From IMG/VR virus record IMGVR_UViG_3300032050_009133, positions 1-42,093 of that record: a DNA stretch of 42,093 nucleotides, one strand, 5' to 3'. The translations under genes were made by a program, and so were the position numbers. The first letter of the stretch is position 1; every line of letters starts with the position of its first letter. This stretch comes from a virus. Below, in pieces: positions 16,226 to 23,876 of the stretch. The notes beneath the pieces are model-generated. The model worked only from the letters and a program-made list of their open reading frames with translations. It ran no database searches and had not been told where the DNA came from.

Positions 16226-17047
16226 ATGCCAAACAATAAAGAACAAATTTTTGACGTGATCAAAAGCAGTCAAATAGTTAGCGAAGCCCCGTATCATCCT
16301 GGCTACGAAGATGCGGCCCTGGGCCCAATTGCATTTGACGAAGATAAAAACTATAAAGAATCATATTTAGGCGATCATATTCGCTTTAAGATGAAGCGTG
16401 AAGGTAAACGTTTTTGGGCAGGCGACAATATCAGCGATTATCTACATGAAGGTGATAAAGAGAAACTAATCGACGAAGCCACAGAAGCATTTGAACTAGT
16501 GCTGGATCGTTTGTTGATCGATCGTGAAAACGATCCTAACTCACGAGGCACGGCTCGTCGACTTGCTAAAATGTATTTTAATGAAATAATGGAAGGTCGA
16601 TATGATCCAGCACCAGATGCAACAGCTTTTCCAAATGATTCAGAAGATAGATACGAAGGCATGTTGGTTGTTCGTAGCGAACTGCGTTCTATGTGCAGTC
16701 ATCATCATCAACCTGTGTCTGGTGTTGCTTACATTGGAATCATCGCCGCTAATAAACTTATTGGCTTGTCTAAATATACTAGGATCGCTCAGTGGTGTGC
16801 TCGTCGTGGCACACTTCAAGAAGAACTATGTAACGACATCGCCCGAGAAATAATGAAGGCCACAGCAAGTGAGAATGTTGGTGTGTATATCCAAGCCACA
16901 CACGGATGTTGTGAGAATCGCGGCATCATGGCACACTCTAGTCTAACACAGACCACAGTGCTCAAAGGTGTGTTCCAAACAGATCCTGCAACCAAGAAAG
17001 AATTCATGGACAATATCAAACTACAACAGGAGTTTGCTCCACGATGA
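16226..17047 (+). CDS. folE: GTP cyclohydrolase I
   Basis: 273 aa. The zinc-site residues are C157-S-H-H160 and C228 in THGCCENRG, matching the C/H/C triad of GTP cyclohydrolase I. NKLIGLSKYTRIAQW and the terminal LTQT segment are family signatures. It converts GTP to dihydroneopterin triphosphate, the first step to folate and to 7-deazaguanines. An N-terminal extension of about 50 residues makes it longer than the 222 aa E. coli enzyme. ATG 16226 is chosen since GGAG lies 8 bases before it, whereas an upstream in-frame TTG at 16220 is too close. With queD, queE and dpdA, this points to DNA modification. Confidence 0.92.
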   Translation: MPNNKEQIFDVIKSSQIVSEAPYHPGYEDAALGPIAFDEDKNYKESYLGDHIRFKMKREGKRFWAGDNISDYLHEGDKEKLIDEATEAFELVLDRLLIDRENDPNSRGTARRLAKMYFNEIMEGRYDPAPDATAFPNDSEDRYEGMLVVRSELRSMCSHHHQPVSGVAYIGIIAANKLIGLSKYTRIAQWCARRGTLQEELCNDIAREIMKATASENVGVYIQATHGCCENRGIMAHSSLTQTTVLKGVFQTDPATKKEFMDNIKLQQEFAPR

Positions 17048-17121
17048 TTGATCGAATATTGCATGAAATTTATGTCTGGTGGATTATGTTTATTGCAATG
17101 ATCCAACATCTGTTTTCATAA
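17044..17121 (+). CDS. Tiny membrane protein (25 aa)
   Basis: The ATG overlaps the folE stop (ATGA). The product, IDRILHEIYVWWIMFIAMIQ with ends, is almost all hydrophobic and would form one short membrane helix. It ends right before an inverted repeat. Such tiny membrane peptides occur in phage operons and may act on host membranes, but no function can be stated. Confidence 0.45.
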   Translation: MIDRILHEIYVWWIMFIAMIQHLFS

Positions 17122-17122
17122 C

Positions 17123-17140
17123 TGTTGTTTTTAAACAACA
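17123..17140. repeat. Perfect inverted repeat, 8-base arms
   Basis: TGTTGTTT, two Ts, then AAACAACA form a perfect 8-base palindrome directly after the tiny membrane gene and six bases before the -35 of the lipoprotein promoter. It has no trailing T-run and only two G/C pairs per arm, so it is a poor terminator. An operator for the adjacent promoter is an equal possibility. Confidence 0.5.
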
Positions 17141-17146
17141 TCTAAG

Positions 17147-17176
17147 TTGACCTAAAAATCCAGGTTGTGTTATACT
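17147..17176 (+). promoter_or_regulatory. Sigma-70-type promoter for lipoprotein gene
   Basis: TTGACC (17147-17152) and TATACT (17171-17176) with an 18-base spacer. The start site would fall near 17183, about 24 bases before the ATG at 17207, which supports that start over the longer frame from 17165. Confidence 0.72.
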
Positions 17177-17206
17177 TTTTACAGTATAACTAGTCTGGAT
17201 TTTTCA

Positions 17207-19585
17207 ATGGTATTTCGGAAAACTGTTTTATCTGTTTCAATATCTTCAATGATGATTGCTCTCTCTGGTTGTGGAGGCGGCGGTGGTGGAGGGGGCGGAG
17301 GCTATGGCGGTGGTTATTTAAGATCAGAAGTTCCGTACCATACCCCAGTACGTGTTGCCACTGCTATAGATCCACTAACCAAAGTAGATGGTGCGGCTCC
17401 AGTATTTGATATCTTTGATGCCAACATCACCGGCAGTGGCAACGATATCATACTGGCTGGTCGACAGACACAGTATGCCACACCTGAAACCTGGAGCAAT
17501 AGTAAACTTACACTGCTGGCCTGGGAAAGTGGTACCCTAGTTGATCGAACCGCACAATGGTTTCCTGGAGGTATCAACGAAATCCTAGGTACAGAACCCA
17601 GTGTGAAGTTTGCGGATTTATTCAACACAGGACGTCAAGACATGTTGGTGGCCCCTAGCACGGACATGCAACACTACGGCCCTGGATATGTATTTTCTAA
17701 TCAAGGCACACATTTCAATCGTATCTCTATTCCATTGACCAATGTTTGGGCGCACGACAGCGCCATTGCAGACATGGACGGAGACGGTTTTAAAGATCTA
17801 CTATTTGTAGATTACGGGCCCAACACCACATTGGCTATCAACAACCGAGTAAACAACTTTACACCCTACATTGACAGTAGAGGCAACGCTGGCGATTTGC
17901 GATGGGGCGGTTCTAGTATCGTAGCAGATGATTTTTTACAAAACGGACAAAAACAAATCATTGTAACTGATAATGCTTGTAACACTGCCAATGCCGCATG
18001 CAGTGACACACGCACTACCAAGATGTATAGCTACACCATCGTTGGAGGGCAACTAAACTATCAATACATAGCCGATCTTCCTGCACCATTGTTGGATCAC
18101 AATGTGAGAGTAGTGTCGCACGATTTCAACGAAGATGGACGACCAGACGCCATTGTTTTTAGCCGTCTTGGTTTTCACACCAAACAAAGTGCCATCCAGT
18201 TCCTAAAAAACAATGGGTCGGCTGTGTTCCAAGATGTAACCACAGACACATTGGTTGGGTATGATACCAATACCTATTCTACCTATAACCCTAGATTCTT
18301 GGATGTCAACGGTGATGGCCGTACCGACATCATGGTCAGTGCCACGGACTTTTCTGGCAATCATAATAGTACACAGGTGCTGTTAAAAAGCTCTGAAGGA
18401 AAATATGTAGCCGCTCATCAAAAAATATTCACAGACTTTTTGAAACAGGCCGCATCCATGACAGCTGGCCTGGGCTCGGGTGCCAATGAAGCCAACAGCA
18501 CAGTAAACATTTTTCAAGCACCAGATGGTAAACTATATCTTGTGACCATGATTGTTTATGAAACTGGCAACGATAAAAAGATGGCTGTGTACATGAGTCA
18601 AATGGGCACACAAACCACATTAACAGCACAAGCCGCCGTGGATTTAATCAAACAGAAATGGCCGTATATGAGTACAGCCGCCGCCAATGCAGTGCTGGCA
18701 CAGACTGCGGCCACTTACTGGAACGGCAGTGTGATAGATCTAGAAGCCGCGCTGAGACCTATAGGAGCTCTTAGTATAGGAGCAAAAATGCTGTCAGGCC
18801 ATGTGAGCGGAATTGACATAGGGTCAGGGCAGATGATAGCCATGGACGCTCTACAAAGACCTTTCATGATCAACGCTAGGCCAATGAATGTCACAGGGCT
18901 TGACGCTTTCCAAAGAAACAACTTTATGGGAGCTGATCACGACTTGGCCACACCTGCTGAATTTTTAACTGGTTCCAGAGCTAACATTGTAAATGGCCTA
19001 CGTATTGCCGGGGACCAATCATCCAGCGACCCTGGCGGTGGACAGTACAGCATAGGTATTCCTGCAGTATGGAAGAAAGATTCCTGGGCCTTTGGGTCAC
19101 AATATACAAGACTCAATTTCAATCCTTGGGTTAGTTTCAGCGGAGTTTGGGGAACAGTGCGGTCATCTTCGGTGTTTGACAACGTGGTATCATATCGTCA
19201 GGGCGGGTTTGTTGCCAAAGCCAGTTTGATGTATGTGACTACTGACATCAATCCGGGCTTGATCACTCGCATAAGTCCTACCATAGGCACTTGGGCCGAA
19301 GCAGGATACCGCTGGGGTGATAAGAAAAACGACATGGGCATTTACTTTGGGCAAGCGCCACGTGTACTCAGTGGTCAGGTTGAAGCCAATGTGCCCACTT
19401 CGTTTGACAGCTCGGGGCAATTAGTTTATACTAAACAAAACCTAGATATTCTAAGAACACCTACCTATTATGTTCGAGGAGTATATAGCAAACAGATTGA
19501 CAAGCGGACGCAGTTTAGATTCAATGCGGCCACTAGCACTATAGGGCAGTATCGAATCATGAATGAATTATTATGGAGTTTTTAA
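17207..19585 (+). CDS. Lipoprotein with FG-GAP repeats and outer-membrane-like C-terminus
   Basis: 792 aa. A signal peptide (FRKTVLSVSISSMMIALSGC) ends in lipobox LSGC with C22 as lipidation site, followed by ten glycines as tether. Three calcium-binding FG-GAP/VCBS-type motifs follow: DMDGDGFKD (189), DFNEDGRPD (306) and DVNGDGRTD (366), as in beta-propellers. The last 230 residues look like amphipathic strands ending in the aromatic LLWSF, typical of outer-membrane barrels, and resemble autotransporter-like C-termini. It is likely exported to the surface of the infected cell, perhaps for adhesion or superinfection exclusion. Its own promoter makes it moron-like. Host origin is inferred. Confidence 0.78.
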   Translation: MVFRKTVLSVSISSMMIALSGCGGGGGGGGGGYGGGYLRSEVPYHTPVRVATAIDPLTKVDGAAPVFDIFDANITGSGNDIILAGRQTQYATPETWSNSKLTLLAWESGTLVDRTAQWFPGGINEILGTEPSVKFADLFNTGRQDMLVAPSTDMQHYGPGYVFSNQGTHFNRISIPLTNVWAHDSAIADMDGDGFKDLLFVDYGPNTTLAINNRVNNFTPYIDSRGNAGDLRWGGSSIVADDFLQNGQKQIIVTDNACNTANAACSDTRTTKMYSYTIVGGQLNYQYIADLPAPLLDHNVRVVSHDFNEDGRPDAIVFSRLGFHTKQSAIQFLKNNGSAVFQDVTTDTLVGYDTNTYSTYNPRFLDVNGDGRTDIMVSATDFSGNHNSTQVLLKSSEGKYVAAHQKIFTDFLKQAASMTAGLGSGANEANSTVNIFQAPDGKLYLVTMIVYETGNDKKMAVYMSQMGTQTTLTAQAAVDLIKQKWPYMSTAAANAVLAQTAATYWNGSVIDLEAALRPIGALSIGAKMLSGHVSGIDIGSGQMIAMDALQRPFMINARPMNVTGLDAFQRNNFMGADHDLATPAEFLTGSRANIVNGLRIAGDQSSSDPGGGQYSIGIPAVWKKDSWAFGSQYTRLNFNPWVSFSGVWGTVRSSSVFDNVVSYRQGGFVAKASLMYVTTDINPGLITRISPTIGTWAEAGYRWGDKKNDMGIYFGQAPRVLSGQVEANVPTSFDSSGQLVYTKQNLDILRTPTYYVRGVYSKQIDKRTQFRFNAATSTIGQYRIMNELLWSF

Positions 19586-19586
19586 C

Positions 19587-19982
19587 ATGGCAGCCACTCT
19601 CAAACAAGCACAAGAAGCAGGCATCGCACCTTGGGACGATGTTTATGGAGAAACCCTTGAGTATTGGATCTTTAGAGATCGTTATCCTGTGAGCGAAGGA
19701 CATCTTTTGTTTGTTCCCAAGGTCAACAACGATGATGCTGTTATGTCCTGTTTTCGAGCAGCCAGGAGACATGGCGAATGGTATGTAATCAGTGGTCGAT
19801 CAGATGCCTACAACATTGGCATGAATTGCGGACAATCAGCAGGCCAGACAGTGATGTACCCACACATACATATGATTCCAAGACGTCATGGCGATTGTGA
19901 AGATCCTGTGGGCGGTGTGCGCGGTGTAATCTCAGGTCAGGCCAACTATAAAACTGGTAGCTATAATAACCCTACTAAATAA
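19587..19982 (+). CDS. HIT-domain protein
   Basis: 131 aa. YPHIHMIPRRHGD near the C-terminus is the HIT active-site segment. H93, the expected nucleophile, and H95 are kept, while the first His of HxHxH is Tyr91. WIFRDRYPVSEGHLLFVP is the usual N-terminal strand pair. HIT proteins hydrolyse nucleotide phosphoramidates, dinucleoside polyphosphates or related esters. The ATG follows the lipoprotein stop by one base with GGAG 8 bases before it, so it is co-expressed from the lipoprotein promoter. Substrate is unknown. Confidence 0.82.
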   Translation: MAATLKQAQEAGIAPWDDVYGETLEYWIFRDRYPVSEGHLLFVPKVNNDDAVMSCFRAARRHGEWYVISGRSDAYNIGMNCGQSAGQTVMYPHIHMIPRRHGDCEDPVGGVRGVISGQANYKTGSYNNPTK

Positions 19983-20037
19983 TGATTCAACAGCGGCCTT
20001 CCGGCATTCATCCCGCTATACAAATTCTGCAGGCCTA

Positions 20038-20046
20038 TGCTATAAT
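20038..20046 (+). promoter_or_regulatory. Extended -10 promoter for queD
   Basis: TGCTATAAT is a perfect extended -10 element (TGn plus TATAAT at 20041-20046). No good -35 is visible about 17 bases upstream. Transcription would start near 20053, just ahead of the TAGGAG ribosome binding site and the queD ATG at 20066. Confidence 0.6.
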
Positions 20047-20065
20047 CTAACATAGGAGAATAATA

Positions 20066-20590
20066 ATGGCAAAATATCTTTCAACAAAAACATACGGCAA
20101 CGACAGAGGGCTGTCATGCTGTTTTCGCCAATGGCGTAGTACACATAGTCACTGCTCGTTGCTACATGGATACTCGATTGGCATCAAGTTGATATTTGAA
20201 AGTGAAACCTTGGACGACCGTAACTGGGTCATGGACTTTGGTGGTCTCAAAGCATTCAAAGAGTGGAGCGAATGGCAATTTGATCACACCCTGGTCATTG
20301 CCGAAGATGATCCTCATCGTGCTATGTTTGAGAAGATGGCCGGCTTGGGGTTACAAGACAAAGGTGGTGTGTGCGATATTCGTATTGTCAATGGTGTAGG
20401 TTGCGAAAAGTTTGCTGAACTTGCCTACAAAGAAATGGCCGCTATACTGCATATTTTTAAGAACGGCAATACTTACTACTGCCCCAATGGACAAACATTT
20501 GAGGCACGCTATCCTGTGGGGCAGGGTGTAAAATTGCATTCAGTGGAAGTGTTTGAACATGCTGGTAACAGTGCTATATATGAAGGATGA
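20066..20590 (+). CDS. queD: QueD-like 6-carboxytetrahydropterin synthase
   Basis: 174 aa. STHSHCSLLHGYSIGI contains the catalytic-type Cys (C30) four residues before H34-G-Y36. WVMDFGGLKAF, WQFDHTLVI and VEVFEHAGNSAIY match the later QueD elements, including the His of DH and the C-terminal Glu. It turns the FolE product into 6-carboxytetrahydropterin. In E. coli QueD the zinc ligands are H16, H31 and H33. Here H33 is Tyr36 and the first ligand position is unclear (C18, C19, H27 or H29), so metal binding has diverged. A TAGGAG site precedes the ATG. Confidence 0.82.
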   Translation: MAKYLSTKTYGNDRGLSCCFRQWRSTHSHCSLLHGYSIGIKLIFESETLDDRNWVMDFGGLKAFKEWSEWQFDHTLVIAEDDPHRAMFEKMAGLGLQDKGGVCDIRIVNGVGCEKFAELAYKEMAAILHIFKNGNTYYCPNGQTFEARYPVGQGVKLHSVEVFEHAGNSAIYEG

Positions 20591-20592
20591 CA

Positions 20593-21450
20593 ATGAGTAA
20601 AACTCCGCCAGTGGGTGTAAACAAATTATGGGCCAAGCCTGCTACGCATGAAATATCAGTGCTATTGCCCACCCGTGGTAGAACCGACATGCTAAAAAGA
20701 AGCTTGTTGAGTTTGCTTGACCTAGCCAAAAATCCAACCGAGATGGAAATATTGTTGGCCTTTGACAACGATGACAAACAATCACTTGAATGGTGTCAAC
20801 AAAATATTTTTCCAGAATTAGAATCACGTGGAGTTGATGCCACAGTGGTTGAGTTTACTCCATTGGGTTATCTCCGACTACACGAATACCTCAATGCTCT
20901 AGCTGGGTTGGCCAACGGGCAATGGTTGATGTTCTGGAATGACGATGCAGTGATGCAGACTCAGGATTGGGATCAACGTATCACCGAGCACAATGGTAAG
21001 TTTTTATGTTTAAGGATGCCCACTCATAATCAACATCCCTATGCTATCTTTCCTATAGTGCCCAGAGACTGGTACTATCTATTGGGACATCTCAGCAACC
21101 ATCAACTTACTGACGCTACTATCAGTCAAATATCCTATATTACAGGTATCATGAAAAACATTGATGTCGAAGTGTTACACGACAGATTTGACATCACTGG
21201 TAACAATCGAGACACAACATTTAACAATCGTCCCATGCTGGAAGGTCGTCCCGATGATCCGCGAGACTTTAATCACGTGACTTTTCGTAACAAGCGAGTA
21301 AACGATGCCAACAAGATTGCATGGTATTTAGAACGCATTGGTCAGTCCAGCGAGTGGTTTACAAAAGTCATGCTGGGACAACAGAACCCCTGGGAATACA
21401 TGTGCGGCAAGGAACAGGATCCAAATGGTCAGGTAGCTATACATGATTAA
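20593..21450 (+). CDS. GT-A (family 2-like) glycosyltransferase
   Basis: 285 aa from ATG 20593, preferred because AAGGA ends 5 bases upstream; ATG 20587 overlaps the queD stop but leaves no room for the ribosome site. ISVLLPTRGRTDMLKRSLLS is the nucleotide-binding N-terminus. LLAFDNDD and WLMFWNDDAVM give the DxD-type metal/UDP motif (NDDA). The rest is less conserved. It probably transfers a sugar, in a block of sugar-nucleotide genes that follows immediately. The acceptor is unknown. Confidence 0.78.
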   Translation: MSKTPPVGVNKLWAKPATHEISVLLPTRGRTDMLKRSLLSLLDLAKNPTEMEILLAFDNDDKQSLEWCQQNIFPELESRGVDATVVEFTPLGYLRLHEYLNALAGLANGQWLMFWNDDAVMQTQDWDQRITEHNGKFLCLRMPTHNQHPYAIFPIVPRDWYYLLGHLSNHQLTDATISQISYITGIMKNIDVEVLHDRFDITGNNRDTTFNNRPMLEGRPDDPRDFNHVTFRNKRVNDANKIAWYLERIGQSSEWFTKVMLGQQNPWEYMCGKEQDPNGQVAIHD

Positions 21451-22231
21451 CATTGATCAACACTTATTAGATAAAATCAAGGCCTATTGGAATCGGCAAC
21501 CTTGCAACATCCTACATGGTCGCAGTGAGCTAGGCACCGCAGAGTTCTATCAAGAAGTCTCAGAACGCAGATATCGTGTGGAACCTCATATCAGAGAATT
21601 TGCTGGATTCCATCTTTGGGCTGGCAAACGTGTGCTAGAGATTGGATCTGGCATTGGCAGTGATGCCGAAGAGTTTGCCAAACGTGGCGCTGAATATGTG
21701 GGTGTAGACTACAGCGATCAAAGTGTGGAGATTGCTAGACAACGCTTTAAAGTTTTAGAACTTGAAGGAGAGTTCCACAACATTGATGCCAGTGATACTG
21801 CGGCCTTGACAGCACTAGGTCAGTTTGATCTTGTGTACAGCTATGGTGTTATCCATCATTTTCCAGCCATTAACACAATCGTTGACAACGTTCATCGCGT
21901 ACTCAAACCCGACGGAGAGTTTCGTTTCATGGTGTATGCCAAGAACTCCTGGAAGTATGCCATGATACAAAAAGGTCTAGATCAGTTTGAAGCACAAAGC
22001 GGTTGTCCATATGCACAGGCCTACTCCAGAGAAGATATCCATCGTATGTTGGACAGTCAATTTCACATAGAACGCCTGCGCCAAGACCATTGCTTTATGT
22101 ACAATGTACCAGCATACAAGTCTGGAAATTATGAACTTGAACCTTGGTTTGAGGCCATGCCCGACGATGTTCGGCAAGCCGTAAAAGAATATCTAGGCTG
22201 GCATTTGCTGGTCAAAGCGAGGAAAATTTGA
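21443..22231 (+). CDS. Class I SAM-dependent methyltransferase
   Basis: 262 aa. VLEIGSGIGSDAEEF is motif I, YVGVDYSDQSVEIARQRF motif II, FDLVYSYGVIHHF motif IV, and RVLKPDGEFRFMVYA motif VI. All are intact, so SAM binding is very likely. The position among glycosyltransferases and sugar dehydratases suggests a sugar or glycan O- or C-methylation, but the substrate cannot be read from sequence. Start overlaps the glycosyltransferase by 8 bases, and the stop overlaps the next TTG start. Confidence 0.88.
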   Translation: MINIDQHLLDKIKAYWNRQPCNILHGRSELGTAEFYQEVSERRYRVEPHIREFAGFHLWAGKRVLEIGSGIGSDAEEFAKRGAEYVGVDYSDQSVEIARQRFKVLELEGEFHNIDASDTAALTALGQFDLVYSYGVIHHFPAINTIVDNVHRVLKPDGEFRFMVYAKNSWKYAMIQKGLDQFEAQSGCPYAQAYSREDIHRMLDSQFHIERLRQDHCFMYNVPAYKSGNYELEPWFEAMPDDVRQAVKEYLGWHLLVKARKI

Positions 22232-23178
22232 AAAGAGTAGTGTATGTGACAGGCTGTCTGGGGTTCATGGGCATACATGTCACGCGAGCATGTCTAGCCG
22301 CAGGGTACTATGTCATAGGAGTAGACAAGATGACCTATGCCAGCAACGTCTGGGCTCTGGGCGAATTCCTAGAGAATACTCACTTCAAGTGGATACAAAA
22401 AGATATCAACGATCTCGACCGGTTAGTAGATTGTGACTACGTCATCAACATGGCCGCAGAAACTCATGTAGACAATAGTATCATGAGCAGTGGTGTGTTT
22501 TTGCATTCTAACATAGATGGCGTACATCATCTGCTAGAGTTGATCAAGCAGATACCACGATACAAACAACCAGTGTTGTTGCATTTTTCAACAGATGAAG
22601 TGTATGGCGACATCGAACGTGGAAGCCATAGCGAGCTTGATCTATTAAAACCCAGCAACCCTTATTCGGCCAGCAAGGCCGCCGGCGACATGTTGATCAC
22701 TGCCTGGGCTCGCACCTACGGTATAAAATATGTCATCGTGCGTCCCACTAACAATTATGGCGTGGGACAATACGTGGAAAAACTCATACCTAAATCTATC
22801 AAGTATCTAACACTCGGACGCAAAATCGACTTGCACGATCAGGGTAAGCCGGTGCGCACTTGGTTACATGCGTTAGATACCGCACGAGCAGTAATCACTA
22901 TCATTGAGCATGGTGGAGCAAATGAGATTTATAATATCAGTGGCAATACAGAACTGCCCAACAGAGAAGTGATCAAAAAAATCTTGCATCTCTATCATGG
23001 TGAAAGCAAAGATCACTGCTGGGAAGACTATATCATGGACAGCCAGCGTGAAGGTCAGGATATTCGATACAGTATAGATGATTCAAAATTGAAATCATTG
23101 GGATGGGTACCTCAAACAGATTTTGACACTGCGTTGATTGAAATAGTTAATCACTACAGGAATAATTTTGTATGGTAA
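22228..23178 (+). CDS. RmlB-like nucleotide-sugar 4,6-dehydratase
   Basis: 316 aa from TTG 22228, preceded by GAGGA and overlapping the previous stop. VTGCLGFMGIHV is the NAD motif. GVDKMTYASN is the RmlB-type signature. HFSTDEVYGDI contains the TDE catalytic triplet, and NPYSASKAAGDML has YxxxK. RPTNNYGVGQYVEKLIPKSI follows as in RmlB. It should convert an NDP-glucose into the 4-keto-6-deoxy form. With the RfbH/DdhC-type gene downstream, a CDP-glucose substrate is as likely as dTDP-glucose. The first protein residue is Met despite TTG. Confidence 0.87.
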   Translation: MKRVVYVTGCLGFMGIHVTRACLAAGYYVIGVDKMTYASNVWALGEFLENTHFKWIQKDINDLDRLVDCDYVINMAAETHVDNSIMSSGVFLHSNIDGVHHLLELIKQIPRYKQPVLLHFSTDEVYGDIERGSHSELDLLKPSNPYSASKAAGDMLITAWARTYGIKYVIVRPTNNYGVGQYVEKLIPKSIKYLTLGRKIDLHDQGKPVRTWLHALDTARAVITIIEHGGANEIYNISGNTELPNREVIKKILHLYHGESKDHCWEDYIMDSQREGQDIRYSIDDSKLKSLGWVPQTDFDTALIEIVNHYRNNFVW

Positions 23179-23876
23179 AAAATTACCTGGTGAGTGCAGT
23201 ACGACCTATCCGCAATGGCTGGATGGATGCTGATAGCACACAGCTCTACAAAGACTATAGAGAAATGTATGAGATCAGTCTGGCTAGTTTTCGTCGATTT
23301 GTCAAAGAACCTTTTGAATCTGTGCTATGGGAAGATCCAGTTGACGACAATGAATCTTATACCAAAGCTAATTGGAAAGAAATAAAAGATCTCTGGCACC
23401 GAGAACCTTGCAACATATTCTGGGCAGGAGCCGATACTTTGATGCTGAAGCCCACCGGTTTGTTTAGTGATCGATTCCAGGAATATAGATTGTTTAATCA
23501 CACTGATCCTAGAGAAATCAACGGTCAGCCATACTATAACAACGACTTACAATACTATCCACACACCATGCTCAAAGACATATGGAAATATGGTGACGAT
23601 CTTTGGGCACAATGTGAAACACACCCAGATCGTAATTGGGGCTTTGATCAACTAAGAAACAATGCTATGTTTTGGAGTCAGAAAGTGTCCGACCCTCATC
23701 ATCCCGAGATGGCGTATCAAGCCATGAACATGCGTAATCTTGATTTCAAAGTGATAGCCTGGCATGATCAATGGAACGGTATTACATTTGATCAAGCACA
23801 TATTTTGCACTTCCATGCCAGTCGTGGCAGCCATGCAGTAATAGACCTAATGAAAAAACTAAGTGACCGAACATGA
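23172..23876 (+). CDS. Glycosyltransferase-like protein, GT-A type suspected
   Basis: 234 aa. NIFWAGADTLMLKPTGLF (about residues 76-93) resembles the segment with the DxD-like motif in GT-A enzymes that hold UDP-sugar and metal. RNWGFDQLRNNAMFW and AHILHFHASRG resemble later acceptor and metal-binding pieces, the latter with HFH. The starting strand KNYLVSAVRPIRNGW is consistent. No precise family is recognised. It overlaps both neighbours, placing it in the dideoxysugar block. Confidence 0.6.
   Translation: MVKNYLVSAVRPIRNGWMDADSTQLYKDYREMYEISLASFRRFVKEPFESVLWEDPVDDNESYTKANWKEIKDLWHREPCNIFWAGADTLMLKPTGLFSDRFQEYRLFNHTDPREINGQPYYNNDLQYYPHTMLKDIWKYGDDLWAQCETHPDRNWGFDQLRNNAMFWSQKVSDPHHPEMAYQAMNMRNLDFKVIAWHDQWNGITFDQAHILHFHASRGSHAVIDLMKKLSDRT

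Noticed and set aside
17165-17206. Upstream start for the lipoprotein gene
   Set aside because: It would lie within the promoter and add residues before a perfect signal peptide; ATG 17207 fits the transcript start and lipobox spacing.
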